Counted from the first letter of the stretch, positions 44,020 through 56,286 are shown. The stretch: 64,000 bases of DNA from Agrypnia vestita (GCA_016648135.1 JADDOH010004207.1:186001-250000); one strand, 5' to 3'. Program-made: numbers and translations. Notes: generated from the letters alone by a model not told the origin.

Positions 44020-44205
44020 GGCAGCCCTCGTGACCCAGTGGCTTCTCTCACCGAGGGTTCCGAGTTCGATTCCCGGTGAAGTCACAATTAATCTATATGA
44101 TTTACTCAAGCCTGAGTATTGTGTGATGTGTTTCAACTTCTGTAATTAGGCCTCTTGGCCTGCATAATAAAATTGAAGCATAAATAAAGAAATAAAAAAA
44201 ATAAA
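44020..44205 (+). mobile_element. tRNA-derived SINE, copy 2
   Basis: The head has GTGACCCAGTGG (A-box-like) and a good B box GAGTTCGATTCCCGG (44062-44076). Body TACTCAAGCCTGAGTATTGT, GTGTTTCAACTTCTGTAATT and GGCCTCTTGGCCTG, ending in a tail of AAATAAAGAAATAAAA. Same family as 40255-40415. RNA polymerase III transcription is likely if the boxes work; it needs a LINE partner to move. Confidence 0.7.
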
Positions 44206-44269
44206 CCTTGTATCTTAGTTCAGTAATTACTTATGGATGTATAATACATACACTCGTAGGTCGTAGCCG

Positions 44270-44560
44270 AAGTTCGGTCTTACAGTCGTATCTGTATGCG
44301 TTTTCCTTCTAGGAACCCTTAATGTACCCTCACCGCAGACTTGAGGCGTAGATAAATACCTATAACACGTAGGTTCTAAGTACAGCGCGACTCCAGAGCA
44401 CCTCATCCCTCGGCGGTCGGGGGCGGTGGGGGGTCCCGAGGGGCTGGCCAGGGCCATCTTCCCTTCACGCACTCCGCAGATAGTGCTGCTAACGGAGGAA
44501 ATGCGAAGGTAATTTGATAGCGAGACTACTCTCGTTATGGCCGCAAAGATACAGAGACGT
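44270..44560. other. Moderately GC-rich segment, unassigned
   Basis: A 130-codon minus frame (44227-44619) covers this patch but shows no known domain and has a run of simple residues; not called as a gene. Confidence 0.25.
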
Positions 44561-44854
44561 ATTTGGAACGCTTTGTTAGGGCCGCCTACAAATAAATTGA
44601 AATACAAATAATACACCATTCAGAATTTTTTGAGTATGTCAAAAATTTTCAAGACCGCAATACTGGATTTTATCCCCAGACGGACGTCAGATAACTATAA
44701 AACTCAAATCAATATATACATAACTCATTATCGATAGTGACATCTGTATTGGATTATGGTAATGAATAAGCTTTGGACTGTAGATGGCGGTAGTAAAAAT
44801 ACAACTCAAATACGAATTAAGTTGTGCAAATTAAATAGATGTGGTAGTCTATCA

Positions 44855-45005
44855 TGGGTGGAATTGGTGTAAAGTGGTCACTTAATCTCGCTATACAATA
44901 GGTCGTAAGCCTTATGAACATCTTAAAAGACTTCCATACCTACTTTCCCATATAAAAATGTAGCTTCATCTCTGTGAAATGTCAATAATACATCTTGATT
45001 AAAAT
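44855..45005 (+). repeat. Dispersed repeat family B, copy 4
   Basis: TAAAGTGGTCACTTAA, ATAGGTCGTAAGCC, GACTTCCATACCTACTTTCC, GCTTCATCTCTGTGAAATGT and TTGATTAAA. Confidence 0.65.
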
Positions 45006-45109
45006 TTTTTTTTCAATATTTTTATTATTATGTTCTAAGATCAATCACAATACAATCACTGGACTCTGTCCATATAAAACTTTCAAAAATTTCATACATG
45101 TATGGCTGT

Positions 45110-45265
45110 TCGCGGGTGTAATCGTTGAATGTCACATTGCTTAAAGTGGTCACAAAACCCAGCCACGATAGGTCGTAAAACCCTATGAATGCCCTACAAA
45201 CTCTTTCATACATGCATTCCCATATAAAATACTTCGTCTCTGACATCTATAATTTATCTTAATTA
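45110..45265 (+). repeat. Dispersed repeat family B, copy 5
   Basis: GTTGAATGTCACATTG, AAAGTGGTCAC, ATAGGTCGTAAAACCCTATG, TTTCATACATGCATTCCC and CGTCTCTGACATCTATAATT, about 255 bp after copy 4, so possibly a local tandem duplication. Confidence 0.6.
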
Positions 45266-46055
45266 CTATATTTTTTTGGAGGAAGATTATGAGTAGGCCA
45301 ATACCCACCAGGGATTATAGAGCCAAAAGTGATGATGATGGTGAATATATTTTTTTAATTAAAAGTTGTAATTTAATTAATAATTTACCATTTTTGTCTA
45401 CAATATCTTGTCTACAAGTTTCTTTTTCTGTATCTTCGTGATGTCTAATATATATTTTTCATGTTATGTGAAATTTTTATGCATTGTATTGTGCATAGTA
45501 TGCATTGATTTAACATTTTTCGTTTTAAACACAGTATTTCAAATATCACACACAAACAGAATACATGTCACATAAATATTTTAACGATTTTTAAAGTAAC
45601 CTAAACGCTTGCGGTTTAGAAATACTAATAACTTGGTGATCTCTTGAGACCAGGCACAAAATCCATCCCACTAGACCACCAGGTGAATATCGTATCACGT
45701 TGTATTTATACGCACTTTTGCGTTTTGTCAATTGTGTTTCGTAAAAATGAATGAATTTCCCAGCCCTGCGAGTCCGCATATACCTATTCGTATCTATTGA
45801 TAGAACATCTAAAAGCGTTCGCCCCTCATAAATCTCCAAACATTTCCATATTCTTTTATCTTTTCAGTCATACGAATGATGTTTTTCAGATTTTCTATGT
45901 CAGAAAACCATACATAAATATGCATATCCTTTTTATAATCATTTCACAGACAATTTATCACCGTTTTCTTTTTAAGTATTCATCATAAATATGCATGGGT
46001 TTTAATAAAGATCTACGAATTCTATGAAATGATCCTAATTTTTTCGTTTTAGCAA
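45266..46055. other. AT-rich sequence, nothing recognised
   Basis: A short GATGATGATGG stretch at 45331 may mark an old LINE end. Confidence 0.35.
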
Positions 46056-46060
46056 TAAAA

Positions 46061-46330
46061 CTAGCTGCAACCCGTCAAAAATGACGGAACATCGGTTCGC
46101 ATCTTTGCTAAGTCCTAGTATATATTTATAATATCTTTTTGGCGGTCCACGGAGAAGCGGCCGTAGCAGCATGCGTTGAGCGGCCTGTTCGGATTTGCTG
46201 GCACGGGGTACAAGCCCCGTCTCCAGCCATTTAATTTCAGTTTTTTGCTGTGAATTCGAACGAAATTATGGACGTTACACGAAGTGACGGGGATAGACAG
46301 ACAGACAGACAGACGGACGGAAGATGTTTT
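46061..46330 (-). mobile_element. Helitron-like family A, best-preserved copy
   Basis: Read on minus, the 3' end is a perfect hairpin CCGTCA-TTTT-TGACGG, then GTTGCAG and CTAG at 46064-46061, with the expected host T next to it. The far side carries the AATTTCGTTCG block and a GACAGACAGACAGAC run (46297-46318). Helitrons have this hairpin plus CTRR end and no target duplication. No replicase here. Confidence 0.6.
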
Positions 46331-46607
46331 TTAATATCTGTCAGGCGCGTTCAGTCAGAACGTTGTAGCATGAGTTGTAAAGCCACATAAATATGTAATA
46401 TCATAATATTCCTAATATATATAAAATTATAACCATTTTATACAGATAATTAAATATAATTATTTTCTTACAGGTAAACATGTAATTTTGTTTTTTTTTT
46501 CAAAATATGTTTCTACCTGCCACTCATGCATTAATGTTCTGACTGCATACGTGCACCTGGTATCTGTAGGTAAAGATTACTTAAATGATTTCTCTGTTAC
46601 ATATTCA

Positions 46608-46738
46608 CTAGCTGTAAACCCATGAAGATCACGGGACATGATAATAATTAATAACGAACCTTACGTGTTATGTGAGCCGCGCGCTGATTGACGAGTCATA
46701 CAAGAGCGTCCGGGCCTTCATCAGATCCGACAATCCAC
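46608..46738 (-). mobile_element. Helitron-like family F, truncated copy
   Basis: On minus it matches 50253-50460 (GAGGCCCGGGCGC-like block, CGTCAATCAGC, CGTTATTAATTATTAT) and ends CCCGTGATCTTCATGGG-TTTACAG-CTAG plus T. The 5' end is missing. Confidence 0.55.
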
Positions 46739-47465
46739 TAAGTGATCATCCTTGACCTTGCTTTGAACCACCAGCCCTTCTCTATTGTGTATGTCTAATG
46801 GCATATCCATAGTATTGTAGAAAAAAGACGTATCTCGTCATCTTCCCTTGTCGCACGCATGTCATCTCAATTTTAATGTCTCAGACGTATGTAGAAAGAT
46901 ATATAATTTTGCTTCGTCAATCTTCATCTTAATGGACCTAGTGATTTTTCTTTATTGCCAAATTTTCTTTAATTTTTTTCCATTAATGATCGGCTATGGA
47001 CATTAGTCCTTAATATTGACTTCACATCTTCGAGTGTTTGAGATAAAAGAACCGAGGTACAGTTCTTCACGATTCGATTGCCTGTTTGGGAGATGTTCGG
47101 TCTATTTTTATGTTTCCTATCAGGAAAATAGATCGCCATATCATCTTACTACGTATTACCAGCCTCTGAATAGAAAAATCAAGTTTTTCTTCGACTTTTT
47201 TCTATTCAGAGACAGCACTCTTTCATCGTTCTCTGTCATACAGTGTCAGTTACTTGGACCACTGATAGTTTCATATATCTTCAAGGAGTCTCTCTGTTTG
47301 CCTTCTTAATGTTTATCTGCGTCATCTTTCATTAGATTGATAATATGTTTTTGATGGAATGCTGCCAGCCGAGCCTATATAGTTACACTATTAATGTAGT
47401 AGTCTAGACAGAACTAACATCTAGTTCTGTTAAAATAACGACGATAGTAGATTGAATGATACAAT
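46739..47465. other. Unassigned sequence with a hairpin at 47164-47211
   Basis: CTCTGAATAGAAAAA pairs with TTTTTCTATTCAGAG (15-bp arms). The surrounding 46980-47310 frame has no known domain. Confidence 0.4.
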
Positions 47466-47469
47466 ATGT

Positions 47470-47765
47470 CAGCATATTGTTAGTGCGTAAAAGCACCGAG
47501 GCTTTACATTTTCCGCTGGAAACGTGTCGCGGCACAAAACACGAATGTAGTTCTCCCCGCGGCCGAGCGGCGTCGCCGTGAGTAGAGTAGTATTCGTATG
47601 AAAAATGACTCAACAGCACAACACGCGTGATTGCGGTACGGGAAAACAGTCGAAATTGCCATCAAACATCACCGGAACGGGAAAATTATGTTGTGTGAAA
47701 AGAACTGTAACCGCTAGTGACGTTCCCCATCACGCTCGACACGACACGCTCACTTCATGACGTGT
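47470..47765. promoter_or_regulatory. GC-richer segment, possible regulatory element
   Basis: CCCGCGGCCGAGCGGCGTCG (47557) followed by TGACGTTCC and ATGACGTG (CRE-like TGACG, 47718 and 47757). Composition and motifs only. Confidence 0.25.
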
Positions 47766-49415
47766 TTATTATATTTTCGTACAATAAGTTAAATATTCAA
47801 AATGCCCCTAGAGTATGACCGACAAGTTTGGTTACATTTGTACTTACTTGTTGCCGAATGTTTACTGCCAATAAAGTAACATAGTTGTTAAACAGCGGTA
47901 CGGCGGTGGTGGTCTGATTTATCGAGCACGCCCTGTCAAACACCCATGTCTTTTTATTACGCGAAATACATATATTTTTAATTTATGGATTTCCCGTTCG
48001 CAGTGTTTGAAGGCGTTTTAGTCGTCTGAATATTATGTAACTTTAAAATGTATTTTCTTACAAGGATCCAATATATTAAAATTAACTACAATTACGAGTA
48101 ATCAGAGATTATTTTTAAGACTCATGACTGTTGATTTTTTTAACAATTAATCATTATACTAATAAAAATACACTTTTAATATTATTTTGGAGAATCTTGC
48201 AGAGGCGAATGATTACGTTGGTAAAGTCTGGATGATATAATAATTATCGTAGATTGCATTATTTTCGTCGTATCTGCTTTAAAAATTCATCCAATGATGG
48301 AAATATACTTTGTTTTTATTATCAGTAAGATTCTAAACATATAAATCTTATTACAATTGTAATGCATGATATAATTTATAATTATTGGCATAAAAATGTC
48401 TTTCTTATTAAGCTAATACCACGAATTTTATGTGTATTATTTCATTTAAAAGTTTTTAATTAAAAAGTAATGGACAACATACCGAAATACTATTGAGATT
48501 ACTTATCAAAAACAACACAAAACACAGTAAACACAAAAGAATTTAAATAAAAATGCAAAAAATTAATTATGAAAAGTATTAAATCGTTTAAATCTATAAA
48601 ATATAAAATATGGAACTAAATAAACCTTCAAATAATAATAATAATATTTTACAGATTAAATCCTCAAGTTTAAACAAAAACGACTATCTTGACATATGAA
48701 ATAAGTAATATATTAAGTTTAATCGAGGTTCTGCCCTGTTTTACGAAACGTAGGTGCGCAACCCCTCGCGGATGATCAACCATTCCATCTCTTCCTTCAT
48801 CTTCTACCCCCAGGATCATAATTAGGTGGCTAAGCATCGGTCCGAGTCTCCTTGCTCCGGCGCGATGCTGCAGAGAGATATGCCTGCGCTGACCTAGGCC
48901 GGACCCTTAATGCCCTTCCCTAAGCACTTGACATCCAGTTCAAACTATTTATTGCTCAAACATGGTGGATTCTTCACATGGAATAGACTTCGTATTTTTA
49001 CCCACTTGAAATAATTCTGCACAAGTAAATTGGACTCTTGCGACTTCGCGTTTTGATTCTTGTGATTGTGATTCAGAGGCAATTGTATTTCTCTTCAAAT
49101 TGTAATATTATTTTCTCTAATGTTTAAAATCTGTATTTTAGGAATAATAGCTCCATATGTATTGCAGAACTCTTCTTATACATTTTTCGGTAGATATTTC
49201 ACACTCTCGCGATATTCCCGTGTCGTGAGTTTTAAATATGTCGGTTGCTAAAATATGCGGTTGCGGTCGGTTAAAAATGCAGTCGGTTATAATAAAGGTG
49301 TACTTTTGTACTTTTTACGATGTGCAAACAAATTAATTAATACAACAAAAACAGTAAATACCTTAATTTTTTAACCTATAATAATAAATCGTGCTTCTTC
49401 CATCATCGTGCACCT
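47766..49415. other. AT-rich sequence, nothing firm
   Basis: 48750-48930 is GC-richer and may be a repeat fragment; no partner is seen in this window. Confidence 0.35.
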
Positions 49416-49419
49416 AGAG

Positions 49420-49860
49420 ACAGTGAAGACTATCTGTGGGAGCCTCGCCGCACGGCTTACACTCATTTATCATCAGCGCAGCTAGGATCACCGATTTAGC
49501 ATTAAAATAATGCCAAACTGAGTGGCGAAAGTGCAGGGCCGATATGCGGGGGTTCTTCTTCACTAATCATGACCTTCCACTACGTTCAGCTGACAGTACT
49601 TCACTATCCATCCCTATTCATAAAACTGAATTCATCAGCTCCTCATTATAATTCCTATCTGCTAGGCTGTGGAATCAACTATTCACAGATATCACACCAT
49701 CAAAGGCCATAACTACAAAAGCAGACTTAAGCATTTTTACCTTTCTCCAAACCTGGTTTAATTCTTCCTTGTCCACATCCATCTCCTACTTATCTCGTTA
49801 TCGTGGAGCTAGATTTTTCAGTATAAAATTATTTAGTAGAAATATGTTTTAATTATTCAA
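49420..49860 (+). repeat. Dispersed repeat copy 2 followed by LINE C-terminal-like remnant
   Basis: 49420-49560 matches 11795-11965. Then a frame reads LSARLWNQLFTDITPSK, which resembles the ARLWN-LP region near the C-terminus of Jockey-like LINEs. This suggests that the repeat is part of such a LINE. Confidence 0.4.
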
Positions 49861-50250
49861 CATTGTGTGGTTGGTTGGAAGAAATTCCCAACTGGCAGTA
49901 AGCCCTCTATTATTATAATATGTATGCAAAAAGTGAATTAATAAAGTAAATAGGTAATAGAATTTAAAAAAATTAACCTAATGTGGTGAGTTGTACCAGA
50001 TTAGGCCGTGACAGACAGCTTAAAAAATTTTTGAACCCAGATTTTACCTTGGTTAGACAACTGTTCCGAAGCGGCCTATGACAGGGGAAGATGAAAGCGC
50101 CTAGTTGAGTCTTTGAACTTCCTTCCCCCAAGATGAAGATGACGATGAGGATTAATACAAGATCGACGTTACCAGGGAGTAAGCTTTCTCATTACAACAT
50201 TATATACCGTAAAAATATTTCAGTTATTCTACCATTGTGTGTTAATCGAC
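49861..50250. other. Unassigned; possible LINE tail at 50020-50160
   Basis: 50130-50155 has GATGAAGATGACGATGAGG, the sort of GAT-rich 3' end seen on other LINE remnants here. Confidence 0.3.
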
Positions 50251-50252
50251 TA

Positions 50253-50460
50253 TCCTAATTTCTAATGTCCGTCTATCTATCTGTAATTCACTTAATTAAA
50301 ATTAGGCTAAAAATGCAACAACAACACTGACGATGACCAGCCACTAATGAGGCCCGGGCGCCCAAGTGCGACACGTCAATCAGCTCGTGGCTCAGGTTAC
50401 ACGCAAGGGTCGTTATTAATTATTATTATGATCCTTGATTTTTCACGGGTTAATAGCTAG
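50253..50460 (+). mobile_element. Helitron-like non-autonomous element, family F, complete copy
   Basis: 208 bp, starting TCCTAATTTC after host A (50252), ending TAATAGCTAG before host T (50461), with a hairpin CC-TTGA..TCA-CGGG upstream of the end. TC start, CTAG end and A/T insertion site without duplication fit Helitrons. Copies at 53245 and 46608 confirm the boundaries. Confidence 0.65.
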
Positions 50461-50535
50461 TATGTATACAAAAAGTTAATAAATAAATAATAATAAACAA
50501 TATCAATGCATTTTTGGTCATTCCTTCTAACACTA

Positions 50536-50907
50536 CTATTTATGTGCAAAGTAACACAATGATACGAATATTTTAACAGTATTAGGTTTGATGCTGGGAC
50601 GAAGATATAGGATATCAAAATATTCTTTGGATAGGATACTGGTACGACGAGATCGATAGCAAAACAACAAAAAATTCGGTTGTGCATTTTTTGTGTAGTT
50701 GAAATAAACTTCGTTCGTTCCTGCGACCTCGGTTAGTTGCCCCGCATAGCCTGTCTCATCTTTTCGGCAGTAAATACAGCTTGTTATGTGCGCTTTAGAC
50801 AAATCAGATAGCTTCCTTGTTATATTTTGCCATACAAAATTAATATACATTTTTTTCTTATATATTACAATATCTTGGTCATTATTTTGATATTCGCCGT
50901 TAAGCAA
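50536..50907 (-). other. Open frame of 123 codons, not recognised
   Basis: The frame contains CIYCRKDETGYAGQL but has no family I know. Its codon use does not stand out from the AT-rich surroundings, and no splice or promoter context supports it. Listed so that its status is clear; probably not a gene. Confidence 0.15.
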
Positions 50908-51540
50908 AATTTATTTTTTCAATCTGCAAAGATAAATAATTACAAATTAATCTTACGGTACATTCTCATCTTGGCGATATATCACTCTCCAAAAAGAGTT
51001 TCTACCCGTGCTTTGGAAGGAAACTCTTATATTTTCATGAGATAAAATATGCAACCCTATTAAGTCGAGCATAATAACATGAATAATTAAAATCCATCTG
51101 TATTTATAAACATTGCAAGCCAGTACGAATTATAAGTTAAAAATAATAAAATGTAATCTTACTTGATAATAAGGTTAATTTTTTTAAATTTATAAAATGA
51201 ATTTAATGTTTCCAAATTGATTTGAGAATCTAATTCATTATACCAATGTAATTCCTATACCTATACACATGTAAAGTGTAGTTGGGCCATTGTCGTTTTT
51301 AAGAACTGTATGTTTTTATTATTTGTCTAATGCGATATGGAGAATGGATTTTGTGGATAAAATAATCTTTGCATAGTGGTAAAGAGTTGTTTTTTTGTAA
51401 ACTAGAAATATTAGAGTCTTAAAAAAGTTGTGCAGTGGGATGATTAAATAGTTTTTTCAATATTAATAATTATTTTCTGTATTGTGTGTATAAATAATAA
51501 ATTAAATTCATTTGCTGCACCCCACCCGATTATTCAATAT
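50908..51540. other. AT-rich sequence, nothing recognised
   Basis: No supported feature. Confidence 0.4.
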
Positions 51541-51549
51541 GAAATTATT

Positions 51550-52275
51550 TAAATAAAAGACCATCAGAGGCAGCGTGACGATATCCGTCCGCGGACACGT
51601 GGTGCAGCCACCTGCGCGGGAAACTAAAAGTGGCGAGCGAAGAAACGTATCTCGGCAAGTCGGCGCTCCGCTCACCATGATGGAGCCTCATAAACACATT
51701 GTTGTTTACAAAGTTGTTTAATAAGCGCCCCCGCGCCGCCCTCCCCGACCTAACCCCCGCCCCAGACCGCTGTAAATACACCGCGACTCGATGATGTCTA
51801 TTTATGCCCCAGTACAGACGCCTATCTACATACATAACTCTCTCTCTACTATAAAACAGAATATCGATTACTTTCCCTGCTCGCCGCTAGGGTATAATGT
51901 AATCCTCCGCCCACTTTTTGTCGTCCGTCCCTGTCGCGCGTCGCATTTTCCGCATCGATCCATCCCTCTCCCGCGGCCTGCCGTCCCTCTCGCCTGCGTA
52001 GCGGCGTCCCTCTCCCGGACGCCCCCGCTCAGATTGTAATGGCGGTATGCAAATGACATGGCGCCGTACCAAAGGCGTACTACTACGTTCGTAGGAAAAC
52101 AACAACTGGCGGAATACGAAAGTGATGTCTGAAGGTGCCTTATTGTTTTTGGAGTCGCGAGACTTCCTCAACGCGAGGCGAGCTCAGGTGCCGATGGCGA
52201 CGAGAAAGCCGCGCCTGACCGGATTCCGCTCGAGTCCCGTGCAACAAAATGGAGATTACGCATTGCAGAAATAGT
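51550..52275. promoter_or_regulatory. Long GC-rich island with POU, Sox and Fox-type sites
   Basis: Seen directly: ATTGTT (Sox core, 51698-51703) overlapping TGTTTAC (Fox core, 51703-51709), CTATTTATGC (MEF2-like, near 51798), and a perfect octamer ATGCAAAT (52047-52054). CpG-rich patches lie between. Frames of 60-96 codons on both strands have no known domain. Clustering of developmental-factor sites in a GC-rich island within AT-rich DNA suggests an enhancer or distal promoter; inference only. Confidence 0.35.
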
Positions 52276-52434
52276 ACATTTTAAAACATTACGTCGACAA
52301 AGTCAGTAGTGAAATTGTTCCAAGCGCATCAGACAGTAAACAAACATTTATAATAATGCACGTAAGTACGAGAAAGTCATGTACAAACGAGAAAATAATA
52401 TTTTCCGTGTACACATTTTTCGACACTGGTTAGA

Positions 52435-52785
52435 ATATAAATGTTTTGTCGCAGGCGGTCGCGAGTGTATGTTTTTCTGTGCGGCACTCTATATAACGAC
52501 AGCTTTTTTCTTTTTCACGTGGTCCACCGATAGGTTTGCGCCGCGCGGGGGACGGCTTCCCTCTTCCCTGGCGCGGACCGCAGTTTCACCATTTAATTGA
52601 TAAAGAATTTTGATTCTTTTCGTCCCTTTTTTTAGTTTTCATTTACGCGCTCCCCCATTTGTTTGCTTAATTTCATAATGGAAAAGTTCCACCGCGCTCG
52701 CAAAAAGTTCGCTGGCCGAGCGAACTGTGCGGAAACGGATTTGACGACACGCGCAGAGTGCAATGATTTCTAACAACTGTAACAA
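52435..52785. promoter_or_regulatory. GC-rich island, right part
   Basis: Contains TATATAACG (52488), CACGTG (52517), GCGCCGCGCGGGGGACGG (52538) and homeodomain-like TTTAATTG. Possible promoter region but transcription direction is unknown. Confidence 0.25.
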
Positions 52786-53240
52786 CTGAAATCAATGATT
52801 TATTTTCGTATCTTTCTTCTACTGATTAGCCCGTTCACCGAACGTTGGTGATTACCTTATTACTATACTTTATTAAGTGCAGTTTGGAAAAGCCTTACAG
52901 TATAGACTGGCAAAAATATTGCCCGTTGTGATATTCTACTTTTTCGGCATTTTAATCATTCTTTGCATTACATTTTGCAACGAAAAATTTTATGCTTTAA
53001 TATTCTTAGATTTTCATTATTGTGAGTATATACTTATTGTAAAAATATACACTTCTTGAACTTTTGGTAAGTGTAGTGATCCTTTTGTTGGGGGTTGAAA
53101 ACTTTGATCCTTTTTTTCATACCACAGGCGTTTAGCTGTGTTTAAAAATAGTAGGTAATAAATAACTAACATTATCGTGATGTGCATTCCATGTATGCAT
53201 CTTTATTGAAAAAAAAAAATTCTTTCAAACCATGGTATCC
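52786..53240. other. AT-rich sequence, nothing recognised
   Basis: No supported feature. Confidence 0.4.
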
Positions 53241-53244
53241 ACTA

Positions 53245-53405
53245 TCCTAATTGCTAATGTCTGCCTCTCTGTAACTCGCTGGAATTAGGCTGGAATTACA
53301 ACAACAACTCTGATGATTTCAAACTGCTAATGGGGTCCCAAGTGTGACACATCAATCAGCACGCGGCTCGTGTATTAATTATTATTTTGTACCGTGATTT
53401 CGTCT
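53245..53405 (+). mobile_element. Helitron-like family F, copy without 3' end
   Basis: Starts TCCTAATTGC after host A, then CAACAACAACTCTGATGA, CCCAAGTGTGACAC, ATCAATCAGC and TATTAATTATTATTTTGTAC. The final hairpin and CTAG have been lost. Confidence 0.55.
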
Positions 53406-55850
53406 CAAATCGTTTCTTCGGTAAGTATCTGTGCCTTCATTCCATAAAATATTATTGATAACATCTTACCATTCGCATTCGTATTCTGAGCTTTGGATAA
53501 TATTTTATAAAATATTTCAATATCTGTCGGATGTCAGTGATCATTTTAATTCAATCATCTTATATTACATATTGCTATTGTTTCGCACTGCCTTTTTTGC
53601 TTTATTATTTAACTTTATGCGTCACTCTTTTATTCGAATATTATTCTGTCTTTGTCTGAGCTCACAACTATATCAGTCGTGGGCATCAGCTTTTCATTTG
53701 TAAAATAGACATGAAGCTCTAAGAGCAACTCTTTCACGTTCTGACTTCATTTTCAGCATCCCATTATTTGTAAATTACATCAAGTTTGTCGCAGTATAAA
53801 GGAATATTTATATCAATTTTTTCCGAGATCAAAACATCCAATATTTTATATGTTTGATACTATGGATTATGCGGACACACATTTGAGATATGGTTATATT
53901 GACGTATACCTAAGATCGCCTGGGTTGACTATATTACTAATAGGTTAAACAGGTTATCTTGTAACCCCAGAAAGTGGCTCAATGTCCTAAAAACAAGAGA
54001 CTTTCTATATTTTGCACAGGATGGATGTGGAACTTGGTGGCCAATACGCTAAGATTTACACGAGGAAGACGACACATGAAGATAATGTTATATCTTGTTG
54101 AAGTAGAGCTGACTGCGAGTTCAAGAACCTTTGCATAGAACTTTGGTTCTGTACGTAAGTGAATCTGTCACTGATGTCATCAGTATCATATTTTTAAAAT
54201 GTATTAAATGTTAATGTAATTCATTATAAACTAACAATGGATTTGTGGCAACGTCATCTGCTCATTTTGTAGATAACGTAATGATATGATGCACGCGTTA
54301 TAATACATATGTGCTGTATATACATAAATCATTAACTACACTAGCTAATTATGCCAAAGGTATTCTGTGTTAGTGTACTGAAGCGAAGTGAGCTTGTGTG
54401 GCTGTAGGCATACCGTGAGGATATGTTATTCCTGCACGTAATATAGGTTTGCGATGAAGACAGGGACTCATATTCAAAAACGAGTTAAAATTTTTTTAAT
54501 TCTTGACTGTGAAACAAAAATTAAGACCACCCAAATTAAAAAATTTGTTTTTTGAAACTGGTCATTAGGATGTTGAAAATAATGTATGCATGTCAAAATG
54601 TTATAATTACAAGAACGTATATAACTAATCATCAGTAGCGTGCACAAGGCACAGAATTAGGGTATGCTGCTAATAACTACGCTGAAAAGGTACAACACAA
54701 TCTTAAAATAAAGTATATAAGAACGTTGACAATTAAATCCGCTTCAATGTGCGCATGTGCGCCGTTTTGCAACACGTCTGTTCATTCAATGACGTTTATT
54801 CAGGATAGAGCGCGGCTCGATAGATATGACTATTGCGTTCAGTTAGTCTGCGTTTGGGACAGATTTTGTGAAATATTACGTGAAACACATGCGCAGCTTT
54901 ATTTATCATTTATAAAAAAGCTGATTCTAGTTAACACAAAAACATGGGAATATTGAAACGTTTGCGGAGGATTTAGATAATTAATAAACAGTATACCAAA
55001 TACATATCAAATTTAGATTTATTTTATAGAAATAATGTTTATGCCCAGTTTTTTTGACATTATAGATTACATGCCCCCGATAACCATAGAGACATCTCAG
55101 CAGCTACATTAAGTACGTTGATAATATTTTGAGTTTTTTTTTAACTTGCTGTCCAACAAAGATACTATAATCCAAATAATAAAGTGGAAGAGATAAGGTT
55201 AGATATGACGGGAGTAGTTAGGAGCGAATTTCAGCAAGCAAGTTTAAATGCAAAAAACAGTATTGCGCCAAGCTGATACATAAGTTACTTTTATTTTTTA
55301 CCAGCCCAATCAGAAACTGGCACTTTGTAGCTTACTTCAGTAGTAAAAGCCTAATATATGTTTATTTTAAGGAAACAAACAGTGATATGATATCAGAAAC
55401 ATCTGTAATAAATAATTGATCCAGCAAAGGTTTTCCGAAATAATAAAAAATGCTGGTTCGAAAACAATATTTGATCTGAACATGTGAATCACTAAGGTAA
55501 TACCTGAAAAAAAAAACATTCATGACCAATTAATGTCATTTTTTTTTTCACAAATTTAAAGATTCTGATCAAAATCGATACAATATCTACTCCATCGATA
55601 TATGCGATTACAGCCGACTAAGTGAGTAATAGGAAAAAAGGAGACTTCGTACATATACGAAAAAATACAAACTAATAAACTAAAAATGAATGTTCTCGGC
55701 TTAATCACATTACCTAAGGTGAGGTTTTAAGAGGCAGAACAGAGAAAACTTCAGGCACATACACTGTTAGAAATATGATATTTTACTACTCATCATACAG
55801 GCCACGATAGAATAGACTTAGAGCTAGCCACCGCCAGACTCACATTATAG
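53406..55850. other. AT-rich sequence; possible LINE remnant at 54015-54090
   Basis: 54020-54085 reads WMWNLVANTLRFTRGRRH, weakly LINE-like. The rest is unrecognised, including a 76-codon frame at 54726-54956. Confidence 0.3.
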
Positions 55851-55853
55851 CAC

Positions 55854-56286
55854 CAAACCTGAAATATTTTGTGTAGATGTGTCTACACTATAGTAGGTAA
55901 GAAGGTTTGGATATTATGACATTTGAGTTCCTGGGATTTTGGCAGATAACAAGTAATAAAGTTAATATTGTTAAATTGTGTTAGTTCTTAGGTAATATTG
56001 TTAAATTGTGGCCAAAATAAAATATATAAAATTCATATTTGTTACTTTAACATAAATGAAATGATTGTTTATAGAGCTTCAAAGCATCTGGCGGAAGAGA
56101 TCACCCGCGAAAAGCGTCTGGCAATGATTGATATGAGTGTATAGTTCTGTTCCATTCAACATATTAAAAAGTCATTTTTTGTTCTTATTATTTTCATCTG
56201 CCTAAATCCCGTGAACTCAAATGTCATAATATCCAAACCTTCTTATGTACTATAGTGTATATTTACAGAAAATATTTCAGTTTTAA
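55854..56286. mobile_element. Fold-back element with terminal inverted repeats of about 90 bp
   Basis: Left arm 55854-55945 and right arm about 56196-56286 match in inverse (CTGAAATATTTT, ACACTATAGTA, TAAGAAGGTTTGGATATTAT, GACATTTGAGTTC) with few differences. The 250-bp centre is non-coding and holds a short direct repeat (TAATATTGTTAAATTGTG twice, 55962 and 55993). Non-autonomous; family unknown. Confidence 0.7.

Noticed and set aside
50536..50907. 123-codon minus frame with two Cys in CIYCRKD
   Set aside because: Looks superficially like part of a Cys-containing protein but lacks any known motif, and codon use matches the AT-rich background.
53310..53330. CTGATGATTTCAAAC as hammerhead core
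   Set aside because: There is no stem II between CTGATGA and AAAC, and it lies inside the Helitron-like family F.
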